From contig BTPG01000004.1 in NCBI GenBank assembly GCA_036245525.1, positions 215,263,722 to 215,327,721 on the forward strand: a stretch of DNA of 64,000 nucleotides, in the 5' to 3' direction. Below the pieces are notes generated by a model, which saw only the letters and a program-made list of their open reading frames with translations, searched no databases and was not told the DNA's origin. A program made the translations under genes and the position numbers. The DNA comes from Semisulcospira habei. Taxonomy: Eukaryota > Mollusca > Gastropoda > Semisulcospiridae. Shown piece after piece: positions 33,082 to 43,860 of the stretch (the first letter of the stretch is position 1; each line of letters begins with the position of its first letter).

Positions 33082-33420
33082 TGATTGATTGTACATTGTT
33101 TAACGTCCCGACAGCAACAAGACTTTCTCAGGACGTGCCTGCACTGCTTGTGAAAAAACCCAAACTAAACAGAATATTGAATGTATGTCGCCAGCTGGTC
33201 TAATACACTAAATAAACCTAACTAGACCCTTTAGCAACACACATCCAATATCAAGAGCTACAAGCAGTGCAGACAGTAGGAAAGGTTTAAAAAAGGTAAA
33301 TACTGGTGAATGTACCAAGGGTAGACAGAAACACACGCCCATGAATAGAGGGGAAAACCCACCCTGGGAACTAAAAAGTAGTTAACCCCGCCCAAGTCCC
33401 CCAGGGTAGACCTGGGTGGG
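33082..33420 (-). mobile_element. SINE family C5, copy 7
   Basis: It runs from the ATCA-type tail at 33082 to CCCACCCAGGTCTACCC (minus strand). An internal deletion removes part of 'gtggggctgaccagggtga'. The target-site duplication is not clear. Confidence 0.88.
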
Positions 33421-33926
33421 TATGAGAACATACATATACACATATATGATGTGAACATAACATGTACACATATGGTAATAGGTGCATACCACCCGCTCCC
33501 CACCCCACATACAAAACCACAGAACAAACATCTGTGCATGTTCATAATATATCCTTTACTTGGTATTCATATGTCCTAGTTATTTAAATTTATTATTTAT
33601 TTTTATTTGTTTGAAAAGTAGGTTTTGTTCATATGCTGATGTTCACATACACATAATATATGGTAATACTGCCCACTCCCAACCCCACTCCACAACCAGA
33701 GAACACCCACCAAACGACACTTACATCTGTGCATGTTCATAATCTATCCTTTACTGAGCATTCATATGTCCCAGGTATCTTGACTTACTTTATCTTTTTT
33801 ATTTAACCGCCATGAGATGGCATTGGTCGCCTGCTCGACATTAAACCCAAATAAGTATATATTTAAATTATTTATTTATTTTGTTTGCTTGTAATGAAGG
33901 TTTTGTACATACACATCAGCAAACAA

Positions 33927-34313
33927 TGATTGATTGATTGTACATTGCTTAACGTCCCGACAGCAACAAGGCTTTCTCAGGACGTGCCTGCACTGCTTGT
34001 GAAAAAAAAAAACTAAACAGAAAATTGAATGTATGTCACCAGCCGGTCAAATACGTTAAATAAACCTACAACATGGGGCCTAAATAAAGCTAAGACTGTC
34101 TAGCAACACACATCCAACATCAAGAGCTACAGGCAGTGCAGACAGTTGGGAGAGTTTTAAAAAGACAAATACAGGTGAATGGACCAAGAGTAGACAGAAA
34201 CACATGCCCCAGAATAGAAAGGAAACCCACCCTGTGGGACTGACCAGGGTGACCCTGGGAACTAAAAAGTACCTAACCCCACCCAAGTCCCCCAGGGCAG
34301 ACCCGGGTGGGGG
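33927..34313 (-). mobile_element. SINE family C5, copy 8
   Basis: A complete 387-bp copy with the 13-bp duplication catcagcaaacaa at 33914-33926 and 34314-34326. Confidence 0.95.
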
Positions 34314-34584
34314 CATCAGCAAACAAGAAAATATACACATATATAGATGGTAATAGGTGCTATACTGCCTGCTCCCAACCCTTACCTAAATACACACATA
34401 ACACCGCAGAACACCTACCAAAAGAAGGACATGCACATCTGTGTATGTTCATAATTTGTAATCTATCCTAGCATGCATATGTCCCAGGTACCTTAGACTT
34501 ACTTTATCTTATTTATTTAAATTATTTATTTATTTTGTTTGTTTTGTTTTGTTTGTTTGTAATGTAGGTTTTGTACATACACAT

Positions 34585-35005
34585 CAGCATACAGCTCAAG
34601 AACATACACCATGGTGCCCCTGTGCATGTGGCCACCAGTACTATTCTGACAGATCTGTCACACCCAGCCAATCATCTCTTCGAGCTTCTGCCCTCTGGCC
34701 GGCGGTTTCATGCTTTTAAAGCCAGAACCTCTCGATTCAGATGCAATTTTTTTTCCAGAAGCTGTCCTCAATACATCACCATGCACGGAACAACGTGATT
34801 CCATGATTTGTGACATATGACTGATTTGTGTTTAATATTGTGCTTATCTATCTTTCAGTGCTGTATATAGGATGATCGCCAACTAAGTGTATGACATGAT
34901 GAATGCCCTACAAGTGAGGACATATTTTACTGTCGCCATGCCACACAAAAATCCTTGTAACGTTTTACTTGGTGAATAAATGTCTTATGTCTTATACACG
35001 TACAT
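34585..35005 (+). mobile_element. CR1-like LINE 3' end
   Basis: The plus frame at 34650-34798 encodes HPANHLFELLPSGRRFHAFK and ARTSRFRCNFFSRS before a stop. This is a C-terminal signature of a CR1-type ORF2 family. The 3' UTR ends with 'ttggtgaataaatgtcttat' and a GTCTTAT repeat. It differs from the LINE at 3049-3560 in both motif and tail. Confidence 0.75.
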
Positions 35006-35370
35006 GGTAATAGGTGCAGTATCACTCGCTCCCAACCCCAATCCAGTTACACACACAAAACCGCAGAACATCCACCAATGTACATCTGTGCATGATCATA
35101 ATCTATACTTTACTTAGCATTCTTATGTCCCAGGTATCTTTGACTTACTTTATCTTATTTATTTAACTGCCATGAGATGGCCGTAGTCTACCGCGCGGCG
35201 TTAAACCCAAATAACTATTTATTAAAATTATTAATTTGTTTGTAATGAAGGTTTTGTACATACACGGTAATAGGTGCCATACCGCCCCACTTTCAACCCC
35301 AGCCCACATACAAAACCACAGAATACCCACAAAAGACATGCACAATTGTATACTGATGGGCATTAGTGGA

Positions 35371-35779
35371 CTGTAAAATCTATATATAGAGACTTCAGGT
35401 TAAGCAAGTGGCTTGTATTGACTGCCTGTATTTTAGCTGCCCACCTACAAATTTCATGTGTCCAGTTAACCACACTGCACATGCAGCCATCAGTTCTGTG
35501 AAAAGTACTGTTGGCCTCATGCACAGGGGCACCAAAACTTAGAGATAAGGCCACACCTGATAACAATAACAGTACTAATAATAATATGCCTACTCAGCCA
35601 CTAGTTCTGTAAACAGCACCTTTGTAAACAGTACCAGTGGCCAAATGCACACATACATCATGGATGTTGCTACCACTGATCACTTCAAACAATAGGCTGC
35701 CCAGTTCACATTTTGATACCGTGAACTAGCCTGCACATGCAGTCATCAGTTCTGTAAATAGTACTGGTGGCCACATGCC
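35371..35779 (+). other. Unassigned stretch with weak internal repetition
   Basis: The motif 'agttctgtaaa(c/t)a(g)tac' with 'gtggcca(c/a)atgc' occurs three times between about 35490 and 35785. It also resembles part of the LINE fragment at 34615. No exon. Confidence 0.4.
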
Positions 35780-36350
35780 AAGCAATTTGTCACAGACAAG
35801 CAATAAAGGGAGCTATAAATAGAGAAAACTTAGCAGTTTGTAATAATATGCAATTATCTCTACATGAAATGTACTCTGTGCTAAACAGTTTTTTTTTCAC
35901 AAAGATGATATGAAAATATACTTATCATGTTCCACCTTATTCAAGAAAAACATCTTCATTGATATACAGGTTAAGACTAAATTCTTGGAAAACAAAATTC
36001 GCAAAAGACATCAAATGCGAGTGCTTAAGCCCCATCTCTGTTAAACATTTAATCTGTGAGTGTCCTATTACAATGAATCTGTTGAAAAAAAATAACATAA
36101 TAGTTGATCACTTAGCAGAAAATGTGTATGACATCTTACATGGAAATATTGCCATTCCAATAGTTAATATAATAATTCATAGTCTGGTGGGTAAACTATT
36201 ATAATAGTAATTTGTACACGTGGTTGGATGTTAATTATTGCTATTCTTTGCTATTCAAAAGTTGTGTGTTTGGTTGATTTTTTTGTTGTTGTGTGTCTAA
36301 TATCACCAATGTGTGAAAAGACTTTAAATAAATTCCTGTATTCCTGATTT
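35780..36350 (+). mobile_element. I-like LINE 3' fragment (second copy)
   Basis: Homologous to the 3' pieces of the nested LINE (about 29535-29604, 30334-30534 and 31307-31605) but uninterrupted, so it serves as the empty-site control for those SINE insertions. The frame ending at 36204 contains LRLNSWKTKFAKDIKCECL, SPISVKHLICECP and NIIIHSLVGKLL. The 3' UTR ends near 'aaataaattcctgtattcct'. Confidence 0.88.
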
Positions 36351-36890
36351 TTCATGAACAGTGTTTACATAAGCCTGCTATTTGTCCCGGCCCTGGGGTA
36401 GGATTAGGTCAAATTGTGACCTGTAAGCACTAGGCATGAAAATCAGCAAGAAAATTGCAAAGTTGATCCTTTGATACGTCAAATGTTAGTACTGCGATGA
36501 TGACGTATAATATCGAGTCGTCACTATGAACTCGGCGTCGTAGGGTTAATGATGCCATGACGTGAAGATTGAAGTGACGTCATTCCGCTGCTCGTGCTAT
36601 TATTTTTCTTCAGAATAGTTATGCTACGCCAGACAACAGAGCTTACGAATGGTGGGAATCGCCGTGTGTCCGTCTTTATTTCTGTGTGCCAGTGTGTGTA
36701 GATCAGAGGGTGGGTTAGAGTAGAAGGAGATGGAATCCTGTCGCTACAAAAGCCCCCAGAGCGTACTAATGGCGGGAAGCGCCGTGTGTCTGTCTTTATT
36801 TGCGTATGTTGATCAGAGGCTGGCTTAGAGAGGAGGGTAAATGGAGCAGCATAATAAGCCTAAAAATATGAACAACTCTGAATGTCCCTA
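36351..36890 (+). repeat. Dispersed repeat shared with 51480-51690
   Basis: From about 36605 on, 'gcgccgtgtgtc(t/c)gtctttattt' and 'gatcagagg(c/g)tgg(c/g)ttagag' occur twice here and once at 51510-51590. This is followed by 'gagctccaaacaatacggta', which also recurs at 37252. Positions 36351-36600 are unassigned. Confidence 0.65.
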
Positions 36891-36892
36891 AA

Positions 36893-37020
36893 AGATAAAC
36901 GCATCTGAGCTCCAAACAATACGGTAGACTTTGGGATGAAATCCTCATCTTGTTTTTCTTTGTCTTTTCTCCTGCTGTTTTGATGGTGGTTATGTTGATA
37001 AGTTACACACACGCGCGCGC

Positions 37021-37072
<52 letters not shown>

Positions 37073-37107
37073 ACACACACACATACACATACACACACAC
37101 ACACACA

Positions 37108-37188
<81 letters not shown>

Positions 37189-37500
37189 AAGGAGACTTTG
37201 AAAATGTGTGTTACTAGTGAGAAAAAAAAATGTTTGGAGATAAACGCATCTGAGCTCCAAACAATACTGTAGACTTTGGGATGAAATCCTCATCTTGTTT
37301 TTCTTTGGTGGTTGTACAATAAAGAAACAACACAAATAAACAAGTAGTCAGTCGACTACTCACACGAACATGAAGCAATAAAGCAGTTACACACACGCTA
37401 GCGCGCACTCACACACACACACACGCACACACGCACACACATACTCAAGGAGACTTTGAAAATGTGTTACTAATGATAAAAAAAATGTTTCGAGATCATA
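36893..37500 (+). repeat. Tandem duplication around CA arrays
   Basis: 'aaacgcatctgagctccaaa' through 'cctcatcttgtttttctttg' occurs at 36897-36962 and 37242-37307. 'aggagactttgaaaatgtg' occurs at 37190 and 37448. Each copy is followed or preceded by CA-rich DNA. Confidence 0.8.
37002..37187 (+). repeat. (CA)n microsatellite with GC-rich start
   Basis: CGCG/CACG repeats grade into a long CA array with scattered CT or AT variants. Confidence 0.97.
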
Positions 37501-38322
37501 AATTTCGCCCTCGACACCCTTGCCCCCATCTCCCCTGCCCCTCAAACCCTCCCCCCCCCCTTCTTTCTCCCCTCCCACCCCCCCCCCCCAACCCCCTACC
37601 CTCTGTGGTACTACTTACGCATTACCGGAGTAAAAACGCCTCATGAAACGCTCTAAACCATCTGACGATTTTAATATTTTAGAAGAAAAAAATGTTTTCA
37701 TTCTCCTCTTAGAAGAGACCAACAAAATGTTTTGTTCAAGGGCTAGGTCGGCGATTGTTGCGATAAAATCCCTAATTTTCCCTTAAAATCCATAATTTTC
37801 CCTTTGAATGAGTGTTTTGGTTGCATTTGAAAGAGAAATGATCCTCCTTCTCACGGAATTTAAAACACTAGCCGGGACGCGGGAGATACGCGTATAAAAC
37901 CTGTACAAGTGATTTGCTTTTGGTGGTGCATGACTTATTCAGTCCACAATAGCAACAGTTTTCATTCAAAATAAAAATCATTCGCAGCATTTGGAGATAA
38001 ACGAATGTCCTTTTAAATGGTGAGATAAGATTTACAAAGCTCCAGATGAAACGTGGGCAGTGCTTGATAAACAACGCGTCTCACATGAAAATGTTACCTT
38101 GCAACGTTCGATTTGGGGGGTGTCGTGTTCAAAGTGTTGTAACTTAAAGGTAACACAACGGAAAAGGATGCAGTTTATTGCATTGTATCCACAAGTGTGT
38201 AAGCTTGTTCATTTTGCAGACAGAAAATTAAAAGTCTTTAGGCATTAGAGAGATATCGTCTCCAAAACGTAGTAAAGTATTTTTTATTTTTATTTTTGAT
38301 GAGTTGTGTATTACACAACGTG
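37501..38322 (+). other. Unassigned stretch with C-rich tract
   Basis: A C-rich, T-interrupted tract at 37520-37600 is low complexity. The remainder shows no exon or known repeat. Confidence 0.4.
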
Positions 38323-38401
<79 letters not shown>

Positions 38402-38444
38402 TTCAGTCCTCTCTGCGCCGTCTGGTGCTTGAGGCGACGGCAAG

Positions 38445-38520
<76 letters not shown>
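38323..38520 (+). repeat. Two long (AT)n arrays around a 48-bp spacer
   Basis: AT arrays at 38323-38398 and 38446-38520 flank a GC-containing spacer of about 47 bases. Each array is self-complementary and could extrude a cruciform. The YIYI reading frames are artefacts. Confidence 0.97.
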
Positions 38521-38529
<9 letters not shown>

Positions 38530-39005
38530 TCAACATAACAGAACTTTCGCCCTAACATTTACACTGGTGCAACCACGCCAACATGGCACACAAACAACAA
38601 CAATAGAATATAACACTCCAATAAAACGCTGCGACGTCTGCGACTTACAACTGCCATCCGGAGACAACAGCATTATTTCTAAATCTAATGGCCTTTGTAT
38701 GGCGGTTTATGGCTGCAATTACACCTAGCTATACCACGGTTCCCTCTCGAAACATTCCGAACACGCCTAGCTTTTTGGAAACAAGGCAGCACACACACGA
38801 AAGCTAAGCAAATATGCAAACAGTTAGATCCCTTTGATCCCAGTAAGGTTGGGGTCTGTTTGCATGGCCCACGTCGTCCGCAGACGGTCCGCGCACAGTA
38901 GCGAGCGGGCCCGATGGCCTTTGCTTATTGGGAAGCGAAGGTGACGAGCGTCTTTGAGATAAACAAGATATCTCTAAAGAACACAGACAGAAAGACTCCC
39001 CTTAC
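38521..39005 (+). other. Unassigned stretch (intron of EF-hand gene)
   Basis: No exon or repeat recognised apart from a CA stub at 38521-38528. Confidence 0.35.
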
Positions 39006-39197
39006 CATCATTATCCATCATGTTAAAGAAGGCTGTGGCGTCTTCCTTAGTGATGAAGCCGTCAGCCTCCTGTGTCCCGCCTAGCGTGTCGTGATACGTG
39101 AAATAGGCATTGATCTTCTCAAGTGTAACATCCGGTTGTGCCGCCATAACTTGCAGGCGGCTGGTCAGGAACTCGTGAAAGTTGACTTTGCCGTCAT
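39006..39197 (-). CDS. EF-hand protein, middle exon (192 bp)
   Basis: The minus-strand acceptor (gacatatgcag) at 39198-39200 and donor gtaagg at 39005 bound 192 bases in one open phase. The exon begins inside one EF-hand loop and ends inside another. The junction with the exon at 40312 restores D-T-N-D-D-G-K-V-N-F-H-E, a canonical loop. A degenerate third EF-hand (EADGFITKEDATAFF) is internal. The last residues MMDNDG begin a fourth loop, continued by the exon at 19523. Both ends are phase 1. Function: calcium binding; partner or compartment unknown. A TTAA MITE ends only 18 bases upstream of the acceptor. Confidence 0.9.
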
Positions 39198-39215
39198 CTG
39201 CATATGTCAAACAAA

Positions 39216-39429
39216 TTAACCCATTCAGCCCTGACGCACTACGGCAGGAGATGGGCCGACCATGATAATTCATGGGTAGTGTCAGTTTAGCTTGGCGCAT
39301 GTCGGCGCCAAGCTAACCTCGAACTGCCCTTGAATTATCATGGTCGATCCATCTCCTGTAACTGGTGCATAATCATTAAATGACGCCTCCAAAATGTGGG
39401 AAATACGGACGTCGGGCTGACTGAGTTAA
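39216..39429. mobile_element. TTAA hairpin MITE next to a splice acceptor
   Basis: TTAA at 39216-39219 and 39426-39429; termini ttaacccattcagcc / ggctgactgagttaa; inner hairpin centred on gcgcatgtcggcgc. Relative to the EF-hand gene it sits just upstream of the 3' splice site, so the branch point must lie in element sequence or in the remaining 18 bases. Confidence 0.85.
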
Positions 39430-40311
39430 GGCAGTTGCTGTCACTAATGCCTTGTTTTATCATCACTGGGATGTACTGTAGACCTCTTAACGTCAAGAAG
39501 CTGAAGGTTATGTCTCACGTAGAAAACCATCAGAGATTCACCACTGGACCTGTTTGGAGAAGGCAAATGACAGTAGGTCCCTATTGTGAAAAGAGAAATC
39601 TCCATTGTAATACGATGACAATCTTGCTTTTGAGGAAAATGGACTTATACCAAAGTGACCCACGGCCCATCATGTGTGAGAGGACCTCAAGATAACCCGT
39701 AGTCGACCTTCAGATGTCACGGTCATTATGGCGTGTTATTCTGTCCTACTCACAATAGCCGTACCGAAGCGACCGTTAGCTAAAGTGACTCTGGCTATAT
39801 CTGATGTGAGAGTCATTTTGGCGAGTTACTCCCTTCATGAAGAAGTCCGACACGAATGCGATCGCGGACAGATCAGGCGTAGGCCCAACTGGCTTTTTCT
39901 CGCTGGCGTGTTATACCAGCAACCGATTTCAAACGTGAACCAATCAGCACCCATGCCGTTTGCTGGAGTACTAGTACTCCCCAGATAGACCCATCTGGGG
40001 AGTACTCCTCAAGTACACATCTTTTCAAATGAGATGCTAAGCATCTCATTTGAATGGAAGCGTACTTGTGGGCGCACTGCCCGGATGGGTTCATCTGATC
40101 TGATCCCGCAAACGGTACGGGCAATGAGAACGGACGAGCTATAACATCGTCCACGACCCGACCGCCGTATGATGGCTTTAGTCGCCTGCACGGCGTTAAA
40201 CACAAATAACTAACTCTACGACCCGGCGAAGCTGTAAATGACAGCCTCATTTTTACGAAAGACGTACATAGTCATCAAACAGCGATCAACGAGACGAAAA
40301 ACATTGAATAC
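39430..40311 (+). other. Intron of EF-hand gene with two small hairpins and a SINE-like end
   Basis: Hairpins: ctccccagatagacccatctggggag at about 39978-40004, described here only by its 9-bp stem CTCCCCAGA, and caaatgagatgctaagcatctcatttg at about 40025-40052 (stem AAATGAGATGCT). A SINE-like 3' end ('gtcgcctgcacggcgttaaa') lies at 40181-40200. No exon. Confidence 0.55.
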
Positions 40312-40422
40312 CATTGGTGTCGATGCTGTCTAAGTAAGTGAGCATGTCGTCGCTCGTGATGAAACCGTCGCTGTTGCTGTCGATTATCAGGAACTGTTTC
40401 TTCAGGAACTCCTGCGCAGGAT
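40312..40422 (-). CDS. EF-hand protein, upstream exon (111 bp)
   Basis: The minus-strand acceptor (cgacgtcag) at 40423-40425 and donor gtattc at 40311 bound 111 bases, phase 1 at both ends. It encodes PAQEFLKKQFLIIDSNSDGF followed by ITSDDMLTYLDSIDTN. The first EF-hand loop is D-S-N-S-D-G-F-I-T-S-D-D. The exon ends at the third residue of the next loop, which exon 39006-39197 completes. Symmetric phase-1 exons split within EF-hand loops support a single gene on this strand. Confidence 0.9.
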
Positions 40423-40474
40423 CTGACGTCGTTAGAATGCTGCAATGCAGGAGCTTACAACACTCAGACACGGA

Positions 40475-40860
40475 GCAACATCAGATAGCACAGATTACGT
40501 TAATCCATATTATTCTCGCTATGGTTCCCACCCCCCACACCCCCCCCCCAACACACCCACATTGTACTGATCAATGTGAGTAGGCTCACAATGCGGATCT
40601 AACGTTTTCAGACAAATCACGTCATCTGCAAGAGACATAGATTTTCATTAGTCCATGCGAACGCAGGGACTCGCGAGAATCTACGCCTCTTGCATAGGGG
40701 CCTGACGAGTAACGCAAATCCGCAGCGCCCACCCGCGTGCGCGCGGCCACCGCGCAAATAGCTCAAGTCAGAATACTCATTGAGCTTGATGACGCGGTGG
40801 CGTGCACCCAGTAGCGCAGCGCATTTGCATTTAGTCAAAGCACCACCCGTCCGTCAGGCC
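40475..40860 (+). repeat. Small hairpin elements, no confirmed exon
   Basis: A hairpin at about 40628-40695 (gcaagagacatagatt ... aatctacgcctcttgc) and an inverted pair at about 40715-40850 (cgcaaatccgcagcg ... cgcagcgcatttgc) resemble elements at 9216 and 10520/14560. A stretch read minus from 40632 could be an exon (acceptor cttgcag) but shows no EF-hand pattern. Confidence 0.5.
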
Positions 40861-42653
40861 CCTATGGCCTCTTATTGGCAAAGATTTGCTTCTGTTCTTC
40901 ACTGTTTGTTTGTTTTTTATATGTTTTTTTTTCCGTTTTGTTTGTTTCTTCTTTTTGCTTACAGCCATGGTCAACATGGCAAACCCACGGCCTTTATTGT
41001 TAGTTGCTGGTGGAGCACAGCAGTAAATATGGCTGTTACTAGGCGTGGGGAGGTTTGTTTGTTTGTTTGTTTGTTAAATTAAATGTATTATCTACAGAGA
41101 ATTTATAAAATGCTTTGCCGTACAACTGAGTCATTCTTTGCTAATGGTGACAAAAAGGTGGAAAACCAGCCAGATTCTAAAACTCTATGTAAGACTAATT
41201 AACTAATTAACTATATACTTTCTGAAGTTGATTTTGTCTATTACCTGAAAAAAGTAGCTGTGATGGTTCGGGCGTCAGAGCGATTTTATTGGGGGGAGGG
41301 GGGGGGGAGGGGGTGCTAAAAGGGTATCCTGCACACACTGTGACACGACATGGTATTTTGTCAAATCTAGAAAGTAGTTGTGTGATTTCCAATGTTATAT
41401 CCAATTAAAACACACCAATTACACTCCATTTATATGACTTTGTAAATTCTGAAGCCCAATATGTAGTGCGTTGGAACGGCATAAACCTGTGACGCCATTT
41501 TGCAGGTTACCATCAAAACAAAACTTTTTCTGGTGTACTAAATTGTCACAACTAAGTTTTAATAATAACTAAGTGTGAATAAGCTTTAATCATCCTGTCA
41601 CATATTCTCTGTATAGAGATGAGTCAGATAAAGTTCATTGTATTGATCCAGTGAACAGCTCAATAACAAATAAAATAAATAAATAAAAATAACAATGCAA
41701 AATAATATGGCAACCTGCATGACGTGCGACAGCAAACTAGGATGCCGTCAGAAACTTAAAACAAAAAGTGGTTTAATGCTAACATATAGAAATAATACCC
41801 ATAATTATTCAATTTAGGTGCAATATTTATTTATAAACAAAGCTTGCCATCGGAATGCTGCCATGGTCGGCGTGAATCATGCTCAAGAGTCACAGCACTT
41901 GTGGATAAATTAACCAATCGTCCACAAATTTCTTTCAAAGATGTTAAATATTTACGAGGCAGGCTTTGTTTATAGAAAAAGAAACCAATAAAAAAAAATT
42001 TGGAAACTAAAGTGAGGGAAAGAGAAGTTCAACATTACATACATAATTTTAAAAAGTTTATAAAAAAAGTATATTTTCTGAACTTTACTACCAGAGCACC
42101 ACACAACCCAAGGAACTTTTACAAAGCAATTTGCTATGCGGAACATTCATGCTTCGAAAAAGAAATGTCCGCAGCGATCAAATGGAGGCTCTGGTAGGAC
42201 CCTCTGAATTTTAAAAAAGCCCACTAAAAAAAAAAAAAATAAAAAAATAAAAAAACCAAAAAAACCCAACAACAACAAACAAACAAACAAAGATTATGGA
42301 TTCATCTGGGATGTCTGCTTATGCTAAGAAGTCGCTGTGTTATTTCAGGAAGTTGGATTGACCCGCATTCTCTTCAGTTTTGACGTCCTTGACCTGAGAA
42401 CAGGAATAAGTGACATAAAAATATCTTGACCATAATCAACAGTTATAAATGTTTAACGGAATTGAACATCTGAAAGAAACTCAAACCGATGTGACACATA
42501 GTGCAGGTGACCGAAATCAATCAAATGGAAAACTTTTCAAACAGTGTTTGAACTATCTGAAGCTGAACTTGAACATCTACTAAAGCTGAGCCGTAACAAA
42601 AAAGCGACAAGGGGAAAGATTTCTCACCATGATCGTCAAAAACAATGAAATTT

Positions 42654-42654
<1 letters not shown>
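40861..42654 (+). other. Unassigned stretch upstream of the EF-hand exons
   Basis: No exon was confirmed. A minus-strand possibility at 42345-42397 (acceptor ttctcag, then VKDVKTEENAGQSNFLK and a stop) does not fit the phase of its neighbours. A 24-base word at 41128-41151 is repeated exactly in inverse orientation at 44264-44287. A/AAAT-rich tracts lie at 41665-41700 and 42215-42290. Confidence 0.4.

Positions 42655-42736
<82 letters not shown>
42655..42736 (+). repeat. (CA)n microsatellite
   Basis: A pure CA run. Confidence 0.98.
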
Positions 42737-42738
<2 letters not shown>

Positions 42739-43127
42739 TCAGAAAATCAGTAACCTGCAGCCAATGGTACACAAACCGGAAGTAAAATGTATTCGTGCGA
42801 CGCTGAGTCAGCGTGTCCGATTTATGCAAGTTACCTAAAAATAACGTTTCGATGAATATTCGTCAAAACAAACAACGAAATGGTGTATCCTTAGTAATAT
42901 GATACACAATGTCTTTATCAAAGCCGAATGGAAAATTAACACAACTTCAGTTTATCTCAATAACGTCGAACACATAATTTCAAAGTAACCTACACAACAC
43001 GTGACAAGACTGAAAACTAGAGCACAGATCACTGAAGTCCCATCGAATTATCATCCTAAGGGACAATAAACGAACTGTGATCAATTTGTTCCCCTTAATC
43101 GCTTGAATTAGTCATTTATCAAAGTTT

Positions 43128-43242
43128 ACACATACCAAGGGGAATTAGATCCCCTGCACCCTCCTACCATGCACCCAATCGCCAGCCCACAGAATCTAAC
43201 TGTTTGTCTGTCCAGCGCCGAGTAATTCCCCTTGGTATGTGT
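43128..43242. mobile_element. 115-bp MITE with 20-bp terminal inverted repeats
   Basis: It begins acacataccaaggggaatta and ends with the exact complement. TA dinucleotides overlap both ends, compatible with a TA target duplication (Tc1/mariner or PIF-like; not decidable). Confidence 0.82.
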
Positions 43243-43529
43243 ACAGTTCTACCAGCGCTAGTTTGTGAGTATCAAAGTTTAGTAACTCACCTTAGCCCAA
43301 GATAAAGTAGAAAACAGCCAGTTCGAAACGATTTTCAGAGCGAGTCGAAAACGTTTGGTCAGAAGTAACCTGTAAATGGCTCGTAAACGAGTGTGATACG
43401 TCACAGTCTTGGGGACCCAAGGGACGCAAAACGTGAAACTTCTGCCGCAAAGCGTCATCAATGTTTCGATGTATGATACACAAACCACCGGCGTTTTGCT
43501 GAGGTTTGAAAAAAGCCGTCCTTGCAAAA

Positions 43530-43860
43530 AATTCGTCGAAAGAAAACTTGCGGTAACCTATGTCGCGGATGGTACGCGACACTCTACAATAAGTGATCAA
43601 AATTGAGAGACATAAAATTGTTTTATTAGCTTCTACTTCTTGACAGCAACTTATTTTAAACTCATAAGTAATAAACAATGCAAATATGCTGGCTTGGATG
43701 CTGTCTTTGCAAGAAATCGTCGAAATAAAACTTGCAGTAACCTGCGTTGCGGATGTGACACGACACTCTAAAATAAGCTATTGAGAAAGATACAATTGTT
43801 TTATTAGCTTCTACTTCTTGAAAGCAACTTAATGCAAACATGCTGGCTTGGATGGGTTCT
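43530..43860 (+). repeat. Tandem duplication, about 185-bp unit
   Basis: 'ttgttttattagcttctact' and the flanking words for about 150-180 bases occur twice (about 43530-43705 and 43710-43855), each ending 'atgctggcttggatg'. Read minus, a donor-like AAG|gtgagt lies at 43288, possibly of a non-coding exon. Confidence 0.8.

Larger units (their letters stand above)
32945..35370 (+). repeat. Degenerate tandem array, about 200-350-bp unit, invaded by TEs
   Basis: The phrase 'aatctatcctttactta' followed by 'catatgtcccaggtat' recurs near 32958, 33545, 33740, 34458 and 35098. Between these, words such as 'aatgaaggttttgtacatac', 'ggtaataggtgc' and 'accacagaacacccaccaaa' repeat. Two units carry 'gccatgagatggc ... 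gttaaacccaaataa', a SINE-like 3' end. Two C5 SINEs and one LINE fragment are inserted in it. Confidence 0.8.

Noticed and set aside
38296..38728. Open frames of alternating Tyr/Ile
   Set aside because: Translation of AT arrays; no start context, codon bias or domain.
40590..40632. An additional EF-hand exon on the minus strand
   Set aside because: An acceptor is present, but the encoded residues (DVICLKTLDPH) do not form an EF-hand and the site overlaps a hairpin element.
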